This document shows positions 6,911 to 12,440 of a stretch of DNA of 12,440 nt, in pieces; position 1 is the first letter of the stretch, and each line of letters starts with the position of its first letter. The notes under the pieces are model-generated. The model did not search any database and was not told the origin of the DNA. It was given only the letters and a program-made list of their open reading frames with translations. The stretch comes from Bacteroidales bacterium (GTDB taxonomy: Bacteria > Bacteroidota > Bacteroidia > Bacteroidales > UBA10428). A program made the translations under genes and the position numbers. The stretch is taken from assembly GCA_030626465.1 (NCBI GenBank), contig DAOUOU010000070.1, forward strand, positions 1-12,440. Direction: 5' to 3'.

Positions 6911-7882
6911 TTATGATGATTTAACTTCTTTAACCGCACTAATCAATTCAGGAAGAACTTTTAATGCATCTCCAATAATACCATAATCAGCAGCTTCAAA
7001 TATTGGAGCTTCCTTATCAGTATTAACAGCAACAATAAATTTAGAAGAGCTGATACCGGCTAAATGTTGAATTGCCCCTGAAATACCAAAAGCAAAATAT
7101 AAGTTTGGAGCAATTATTTTACCAGTTTGTCCGGTATGTTCATTATGAGGCCTCCAACCTTCATCAGAAACCGGCCTTGAACACGCAGTAGCAGCACCTA
7201 AGATTTCAGCAAGTTCCTCAATTGGTCCCCAATTATCCGGAGATTTCATCCCACGACCACCAGAAACAACAATATCTGCATCAGTAAGAATTACTTTACC
7301 AGTTTGCTTTTCAACATTTTTTATTGATGTTTTAATTAAATCATCACTTACTTGAGGTGCATATTGCTCAATTGATGGAGTATTGTTTTTCTCAATTAAC
7401 TTAAAAGAATTTTGAGCAAGCGTAATAATTTTACTTTCTGATTTAATAATAACGCTGGCAAATGCTTTTCCCGAAAATACTTTTTTTGTTAGGGTAAAAG
7501 GATCTATGGTACCAGGAACTTTTATGGCACCTGAAACTAATCCTGCTTTCAGCTTAGCTGATAATCTTGGAGCCAGAGCTTTTCCTACATTATTATTAGA
7601 AAAAATTATTGTTTTTGCTCCTTCCTTTTCTGCAAGTTCTGCAATTACAGCTGTGTATGCCTGGTTATCAAGATTTACTAATTTATTATCAGAAACTGAT
7701 ATTATTTTATCAGCACCATACTTTCCAAGTTTGTTTAATTCAGAATCACCAACATTACCAATAGAGACGGCAGTTGTTGTTGTATTAAGCATTTCAGCAA
7801 TTTTGCTGGCATAGGAAACTAATTCAAAAGACAATTTTTTAAACTGTCCATCCCAATTTTCTGTAAATACTAATACTGACAT
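6911..7882 (-). CDS. etfA: Electron transfer flavoprotein, alpha subunit
   Basis: EtfA holds the FAD of the EtfAB heterodimer, which takes electrons from acyl-CoA dehydrogenases. The 323 residues show the ETF N-terminal alpha/beta domain (about 1-180) and the C-terminal FAD-binding domain. Key motifs of the latter are VVSGGRGM (205-212), CSRPVSDEGW (234-243, with the conserved arginine R236), and HTGQTGKIIAPNLYFAFGIS (249-268), followed by GAIQHLAGI, the family signature. Length is normal. It lies 38 nt behind etfB and 45 nt ahead of the membrane Fe-S gene, in one transcription unit. The downstream quinone oxidoreductase genes suggest a conventional respiratory-type ETF rather than a bifurcating one, but this is inferred from context. 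Confidence 0.96.
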   Translation of the reverse strand: MSVLVFTENWDGQFKKLSFELVSYASKIAEMLNTTTTAVSIGNVGDSELNKLGKYGADKIISVSDNKLVNLDNQAYTAVIAELAEKEGAKTIIFSNNNVGKALAPRLSAKLKAGLVSGAIKVPGTIDPFTLTKKVFSGKAFASVIIKSESKIITLAQNSFKLIEKNNTPSIEQYAPQVSDDLIKTSIKNVEKQTGKVILTDADIVVSGGRGMKSPDNWGPIEELAEILGAATACSRPVSDEGWRPHNEHTGQTGKIIAPNLYFAFGISGAIQHLAGISSSKFIVAVNTDKEAPIFEAADYGIIGDALKVLPELISAVKEVKSS

Positions 7883-7920
7883 ATTTTTTAGTTTATTGTT
7901 ATAAGTTCAAGCTTAATAAT

Positions 7921-8670
7921 TTAAATAACTTTTGCTTCATTGCGCAGTAAGTCAACAAGTTCCTTTACATTTTCAGGATCTATTATTTTACACGCTGCTT
8001 TTGATTGAGGCAATTCATAACCTGCAAATTCTGTTAATACTTCAACGCTTTGAGGTGCAATAACATCTATTGGTTTCTTCTTTGCCATCATGATTCCTCT
8101 CATAGAAGCAATTCTGGGTTCTGCAGCAATACCTTTTTGTACAACTGCAACAAAAGGTGTTGGAGCAGAAACAACTTCCTTACCACCGTCAATATCTCTG
8201 TCCAAGGTAACTTCATTATTACTTATATGTAATCCTGAAACTGCTGAAATAGATGGTATATTTAATAACTCAGAAAGCATTCCTCCAACTAAAGAACTAT
8301 TATAATCGCTTGATTCAATTCCACATAAAATAATATCGTATCCTTTATCCTTAATTGCTTCAGCAATTTGCGAAGCAACAACATAGGCATCACCAGGGTC
8401 AGCATCAACTCTTAAAGCATCATCGGCACCAATAGCCAGGGCCTTTCTGATTGTTGTTTCTGAATCTTTTCCTCCAACAGTTATAACCGTAATACTTTCA
8501 ACCGAAGCATCTGCATCTTCTTTTAATTCTAAAGCTCTTGTTAAGGCAAGTTCATCCCAGGGATTAATAATCCATTGTATGCCTGTTTTATCAAGTTGAG
8601 TGTTGTTGTCAACAAATTTTACTTTTGTTGTGGTATCAGGTACATTACTCAAACAGATTAATATTTTCAT
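7921..8670 (-). CDS. etfB: Electron transfer flavoprotein, beta subunit
   Basis: EtfB is the partner of EtfA; in conventional ETFs it binds AMP, in bifurcating ones a second FAD. The 249-residue protein starts MKILICLSNVPDTTTKVKF and has the conserved INPWDELALTRALELKE (35-51). The nucleotide-binding segment is ILCGIESSDYNSSLVGGMLS (114-133). The family signature follows: DRDIDGGKEVVSAPTPFVAV (157-176), then GIAAEPRIASMRGIMMAKKK (180-199). Length and all blocks are normal. It is the first gene of the five-gene operon, with a good promoter match upstream and an A-rich leader (CCTAAATAA before the ATG) lacking a Shine-Dalgarno sequence, as usual in Bacteroidota. Confidence 0.96.
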   Translation of the reverse strand: MKILICLSNVPDTTTKVKFVDNNTQLDKTGIQWIINPWDELALTRALELKEDADASVESITVITVGGKDSETTIRKALAIGADDALRVDADPGDAYVVASQIAEAIKDKGYDIILCGIESSDYNSSLVGGMLSELLNIPSISAVSGLHISNNEVTLDRDIDGGKEVVSAPTPFVAVVQKGIAAEPRIASMRGIMMAKKKPIDVIAPQSVEVLTEFAGYELPQSKAACKIIDPENVKELVDLLRNEAKVI

Positions 8671-8730
8671 TTATTTAGGTTTTATTAATGAATAAATTCT
8701 ATTTACCAATGTTTTAAAAAAACAAAGTGA

Positions 8731-8760
8731 CAAATATATAACAAATTACAAAATCGACAA
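8731..8760 (-). promoter_or_regulatory. Bacteroidota-type promoter of the etfB operon
   Basis: On the minus strand TTG (8760-8758) is followed after exactly 19 bp by TATATTTG (8738-8731), a perfect match to the TAnnTTTG minus-7 box recognised by the Bacteroidota primary sigma factor. It lies after the upstream terminator and predicts a leader of about 50-55 nt before the etfB ATG at 8670. It would drive all five genes. Confidence 0.7.
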
Positions 8761-8830
8761 GTTCATAAGATTTGTGATATCCACTGTATTACCCAGATAG
8801 GTAATTTAAATTTATTCTGAATATGAATAA

Positions 8831-8867
8831 ACAAAAAAGGTTGCCTTCTGATCGAAAGACAACCTTG
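8831..8867 (-). terminator. Rho-independent terminator behind rpoC-DUF3467
   Basis: AAGGTTG (8837-8843) and CAACCTT (8860-8866) form a 7-bp stem, extended after one mismatch by a CTT/AAG pairing around the loop. Read on the minus strand the stem runs into a run of six T's and then GTTTATT. It lies about 90 nt after the DUF3467 stop codon and separates that unit from the etfB promoter. Confidence 0.85.
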
Positions 8868-8955
8868 CTATAATACTGGTTTTTACTTTAGATTATTTTC
8901 TATTGTGGATTCTTAAACTATCAAACTTAGTCTGTTTCTCCAGCAATTTGAGTTA

Positions 8956-9279
8956 TTAGGCCTGAGCCGTGGGACCGCCAAAATTTAAAGGAATCTGCTT
9001 ACCTCCTCCTCCTTCAATGTCTTTTATAGGGCCATGCAGTGACTCATATTTATTTATATTATCTTTCAATGCTGTCAGAAGGCGTTTTGCATGTTCAGGT
9101 GTCAGAATAATGCGCGATTGAACATTAGCCTTGGGCATACCAGGCATGATTCTGACAAAATCAATTACAAATTCAGAGGTTGAATGTGTAATGATGGCCA
9201 GATTAGAATAAGTGCCCTGAGCCACTTCTTCCTTTAATTCAATATTAATCTGATTTTTATTCTCTTTTTTATCTTCCAT
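8956..9279 (-). CDS. DUF3467 family protein encoded directly behind rpoC
   Basis: The 107-residue soluble protein has the DUF3467 pattern. After a charged, lysine/glutamate-rich start comes GTYSNLAIITHSTSEFVIDF (22-41), then VRIMPGMPKANVQSRIILTP (42-61), then EHAKRLLTALKDNINKYE and a glycine-rich tail (GGGGKQ, NFGGPTAQA). There is no signal peptide or membrane segment, so it is cytoplasmic. It begins only 22 nt after the rpoC stop codon and shares its terminator, so it is cotranscribed with the RNA polymerase genes. The biochemical function of the family is unknown to me. The position suggests, but does not prove, a link to transcription. The family call is from recognition of the conserved blocks. 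Confidence 0.88.
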   Translation of the reverse strand: MEDKKENKNQINIELKEEVAQGTYSNLAIITHSTSEFVIDFVRIMPGMPKANVQSRIILTPEHAKRLLTALKDNINKYESLHGPIKDIEGGGGKQIPLNFGGPTAQA

Positions 9280-9301
9280 AGCATATCAGGTATTACTATT
9301 A

Positions 9302-12300
9302 TTAAACTTCTGCTTTGGTTTCAGCCTCAGATTCCTCTGCAGGTTCCTTAACCGATTCGGTAAGATTAGCATACTCTTCACTCGAACCAACTATGAGTTT
9401 ATCATACAAGCGGGCTCCTGTGCCTGCAGGTATCAGATGACCTACAATCACGTTTTCTTTTAATCCTTTAAGTTCATCTACTTTGCCAAAAATTGCTGCT
9501 TCATTTAGCACTTTTGTAGTTTCCTGGAAAGATGCTGCAGACATAAAGCTTTGAGTTTGTAAAGCAGCTTTGGTAATACCCTGAAGAATCTGACTTGATG
9601 TTGCCGGTACAGCATCTCGTGCTTCTGCAAGCTTCATATCTTTACGCTTAAGCATTGAATTTTCATCGCGTAATTTACGGGCAGTTATGATCTGACCTGG
9701 TTTCAATATTTGAGAGTCACCGCATTCAAGAATTACCTTCTTTCCAAAGATCCAATCGTTCTCATTCATAAATTCCCATTTATCAATAACTTGCTTTTCC
9801 AGGAATTTTGTGTCACCCGGATCAATGATCTCTACCTTGCGCATCATTTGACGTACAATGATCTCAAAGTGCTTGTCATTAATTTTCACACCTTGCAGAC
9901 GATATACTTCCTGCACTTCATTAACAATGTATTCCTGAACTTTTGTGGGACCCTTAATAGACAAAATATCTGCTGGTGTGATTGCTCCATCTGATAAAGG
10001 TATTCCTGCTTTTACATAATCATTTTCCTGAATCAGTATTTGTTTGGATAGCGGGACGAGGTATTTCTTCATCTGGCCAGATTTGGAAGTAATTATTATC
10101 TCCCTGTTGCCTCTCTTAATTTTACCAAACGATACCTCACCATCAATCTCAGAGACTACAGCAGTATTTGAAGGATTACGTGCTTCAAACAACTCAGTAA
10201 CTCTTGGCAGACCTCCTGTAATGTCACCTGATTTGCCAACAGCGCGTGGTATCTTTACCAGGATCTCTCCTGCTTTTACAGAATCACCTTCATCTACTGC
10301 CAGGTGGGCACCAACTGGTAAATTATAAGATTTAAGCGTCGCATTATTCTTTGCCAGAATCTTTATTATCGGATTCTTTGTTTTATCCCTGGTTTCTATA
10401 ATAACTTTTTCACGGAAACCAGTTTGCTCATCACTTTCTTCTTTGAAGGTAATGCCTCCCAGTACATTCTCAAATGATATCTTACCGGCTGACTCAGAGA
10501 TGATAACTGCATTGTACGGATCCCAGTCACATATTGCGTCACCTTTTTTCACCTCCGCTCCATTTTTAACATACAATTTTGCACCATAAGGTATATTGTT
10601 TGTTGTTAATCCAATACCAGTGTTCTTATCAACTATCCTAAGTTCGGCAAGTCGGCCAATGATAATATCCATCATCTGACCAAGCTCATCTTTTTTCTCG
10701 ACCGTTCTTAACTCCTCAATCTCTATCCTGCCATCATATTTGGCTATAACACTTGACTCGGCAGCAATATTTGATGCTGTTCCACCAACGTGGAAAGTTC
10801 GAAGAGTAAGCTGAGTGCCCGGTTCGCCAATGGATTGTGCAGCTATAACTCCAACGGCCTCACCTATCTGAACCATACGACCCGTAGCCAAATTCCTGCC
10901 ATAACATTTTGCACAAACACCTTTTTTTGCTTCGCATGTCAAAACAGAACGTATTTCAGCCTGCTCGATTGGTGAGTCCTCAATTTTCAAAGCAATATCT
11001 TCATTGATCTCCTCTCCGGAAGCAATGATTAATCCACCTGTCATAGGATGGTATATATTATGCACGGCAGTACGACCTAATATCCTCTCCGACAGATTCT
11101 CAACAAGCTCTTCATTGTTTCTTATTGCAGTTGCCACTAAACCACGAAGAGTGCCGCAATCTTCTTCAGATACAATAACATCCTGAGATACATCAACCAA
11201 ACGACGGGTAAGATATCCCGCATCAGCAGTTTTAAGAGCTGTGTCGGCCAGACCTTTGCGAGCTCCGTGGGTTGAAATAAAATACTCAAGTACTGACAAC
11301 CCTTCTTTAAAATTAGAAAGGATAGGGTTCTCAATAATTTCAGATCCTGTAGAACCTGATTTTTGAGGTTTGGCCATTAGTCCGCGCATTCCTGAAAGCT
11401 GGCGTATCTGTTCTTTTGAACCTCTGGCACCTGAATCAAGCATCATGTAAACCGCATTAAAACCCTGCTTGTCAGATGACAACTGACTCATTAAAGTTTG
11501 TGTGAGACGCGCGTTTATATGGGTCCAAATATCAATGATCTGATTGTATCTCTCATTGTTCGTTATGAAACCCATATTATAATTGTTCAGCACCTCATCA
11601 ACCTGATTATATCCTTCTGTAACATATTCCTCCTTTTGAGCAGGAACAATTACATCATCAAGATTGAAAGAAAGACCACCTCTGAAAGCCATCTCGTAAC
11701 CCATATTCTTGATATCATCAAGGAACTGGGCGGTATTTGCTATACCTGTTTTCTTTAGTACCTTACTAATAATCTCACGAAGTGATTTTTTAGTAAGCAA
11801 CTCGTTAATGTACCCGGCTGCTTCAGGGACGAATTCATTGAATATAATCCTGCCGACTGTTGTATCAATAATACGATGTACGACCTCATCATTTTCAATG
11901 TCTTTGACTCTTACCTTAATCTCTGCATGAAGATCGACCCCTCCTTCATTGTAAGCAATATTTACCTCTTCCGGAGAATAAAATACCATTCCCTCACCTT
12001 TCACTTTCTCGGTCTCAGTACTGCGTCTGGCCTTGGTAATATAATACAAACCAAGCACCATATCCTGTGAAGGCACACATATTGGAGCACCATTGGCAGG
12101 ATTAAGAATATTATGAGAAGCAAGCATTAATAATTGTGCTTCTAAAATAGCTGCATTGCCTAAAGGAAGATGCACAGCCATCTGGTCACCATCAAAATCG
12201 GCATTGAAAGCAGTACAAACCAGCGGATGCAATTGAATGGCTTTGCCTTCGATAAGCTTTGGCTGAAATGACTGAATACCCAGACGGTGCAATGTTGGCG

Positions 12301-12440
12301 CTCGATTAAGCATAACAGGATGTCCTTTCAATACATTCTCAAGTATATCCCAGACAACAGGATCTTTTCTATCGACAATTTTCTTTGCCGACTTAACTGT
12401 TTTAACAATACCTCTCTCAATCAACTTTCGAATAATGAAA
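9302..12440 (-). CDS. rpoC: DNA-directed RNA polymerase beta' subunit, 3' part (N-terminal region outside window)
   Basis: This is the large catalytic subunit of RNA polymerase. The frame runs off the window edge (first complete codon at 12439), so roughly the first quarter to third is missing; about 1045 residues are present. Counting from the leucine codon at 12424, the catalytic motif NADFDGDQMAVH is at 74-85, with the three Mg-binding aspartates D76, D78 and D80. The bridge-helix region is near 374-410, the zinc-binding cysteines are C423, C497, C504 and C507, and the trigger loop is GEAVGVIAAQSIGEPGTQLT (521-540). A long insertion of barrel-like segments follows the trigger loop. The conserved DITGGLPRVTELFEARNP block and an acidic tail (EESEAETKAEV) come after it. 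All catalytic residues are intact, with no frameshift. DUF3467 follows after 22 nt; rpoB is expected just upstream, outside the window. Confidence 0.99.
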   Translation of the reverse strand, partial: FIIRKLIERGIVKTVKSAKKIVDRKDPVVWDILENVLKGHPVMLNRAPTLHRLGIQSFQPKLIEGKAIQLHPLVCTAFNADFDGDQMAVHLPLGNAAILEAQLLMLASHNILNPANGAPICVPSQDMVLGLYYITKARRSTETEKVKGEGMVFYSPEEVNIAYNEGGVDLHAEIKVRVKDIENDEVVHRIIDTTVGRIIFNEFVPEAAGYINELLTKKSLREIISKVLKKTGIANTAQFLDDIKNMGYEMAFRGGLSFNLDDVIVPAQKEEYVTEGYNQVDEVLNNYNMGFITNNERYNQIIDIWTHINARLTQTLMSQLSSDKQGFNAVYMMLDSGARGSKEQIRQLSGMRGLMAKPQKSGSTGSEIIENPILSNFKEGLSVLEYFISTHGARKGLADTALKTADAGYLTRRLVDVSQDVIVSEEDCGTLRGLVATAIRNNEELVENLSERILGRTAVHNIYHPMTGGLIIASGEEINEDIALKIEDSPIEQAEIRSVLTCEAKKGVCAKCYGRNLATGRMVQIGEAVGVIAAQSIGEPGTQLTLRTFHVGGTASNIAAESSVIAKYDGRIEIEELRTVEKKDELGQMMDIIIGRLAELRIVDKNTGIGLTTNNIPYGAKLYVKNGAEVKKGDAICDWDPYNAVIISESAGKISFENVLGGITFKEESDEQTGFREKVIIETRDKTKNPIIKILAKNNATLKSYNLPVGAHLAVDEGDSVKAGEILVKIPRAVGKSGDITGGLPRVTELFEARNPSNTAVVSEIDGEVSFGKIKRGNREIIITSKSGQMKKYLVPLSKQILIQENDYVKAGIPLSDGAITPADILSIKGPTKVQEYIVNEVQEVYRLQGVKINDKHFEIIVRQMMRKVEIIDPGDTKFLEKQVIDKWEFMNENDWIFGKKVILECGDSQILKPGQIITARKLRDENSMLKRKDMKLAEARDAVPATSSQILQGITKAALQTQSFMSAASFQETTKVLNEAAIFGKVDELKGLKENVIVGHLIPAGTGARLYDKLIVGSSEEYANLTESVKEPAEESEAETKAEV

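Noticed and set aside
9710..12070. Several 60-94 codon plus-strand frames antisense to rpoC
   Set aside because: rpoC is intact and conserved throughout; the antisense frames are by-products of its codon use.
1..12440. CRISPR arrays, retron, toxin-antitoxin or other defence genes
   Set aside because: No regularly spaced repeats, reverse transcriptase or small paired genes were visible on either strand.

Overview
The window most likely comes from a Bacteroidota chromosome, probably a Bacteroidales/Marinilabiliales-type organism. Three things point there. The rpoC gene is followed immediately by a small DUF3467 gene. Start codons have A/T-rich leaders with no clear Shine-Dalgarno sequence. The best promoter matches the Bacteroidota form (TTG, 19 bp, TAnnTTTG). 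The assignment rests on protein and motif recognition only; no database search was run.

Layout from left to right. (1) 1-705 is the end of an IS3-family transposase gene (plus strand), cut by the window edge. (2) About 706-2250 is an accessory, almost gene-free stretch. It holds inverted repeats, two separate 10-bp direct repeats with 11-bp periodicity, a 20-bp near-palindrome, a hairpin, and a 5'-truncated fragment of what looks like an outer-membrane beta-barrel gene. (3) 2252-2722 (minus) is a small secreted, probably outer-membrane protein of unknown function. (4) 2904-8670 (minus) is a five-gene operon, transcribed etfB, etfA, a membrane Fe-S/heme protein, a CCG-domain Fe-S protein, and a long acyl-CoA dehydrogenase. 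The gaps are only 32-57 nt and there is a good promoter in front of etfB. (5) 8956-12440 (minus) is the 3' part of rpoC followed after 22 nt by the DUF3467 gene, with a clear rho-independent terminator behind them.

The five-gene operon makes a coherent electron-transfer chain. The acyl-CoA dehydrogenase oxidises an acyl-CoA and passes electrons to the EtfAB flavoprotein. The two Fe-S proteins together have the parts of a membrane-bound ETF:menaquinone oxidoreductase (EMO): membrane helices with histidines, two 4Fe-4S motifs and two CCG domains. They would deliver the electrons to the quinone pool. In the fused EMO proteins these parts sit on one chain; here they are on two adjacent genes.

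The core genes are ordinary for the phylum. The parts that deserve attention are the split EMO module and the 1.5-kb accessory stretch at the left, which appears to join a disrupted gene to an old insertion. I did not find a clearly new system such as a defence island, CRISPR array or retron.
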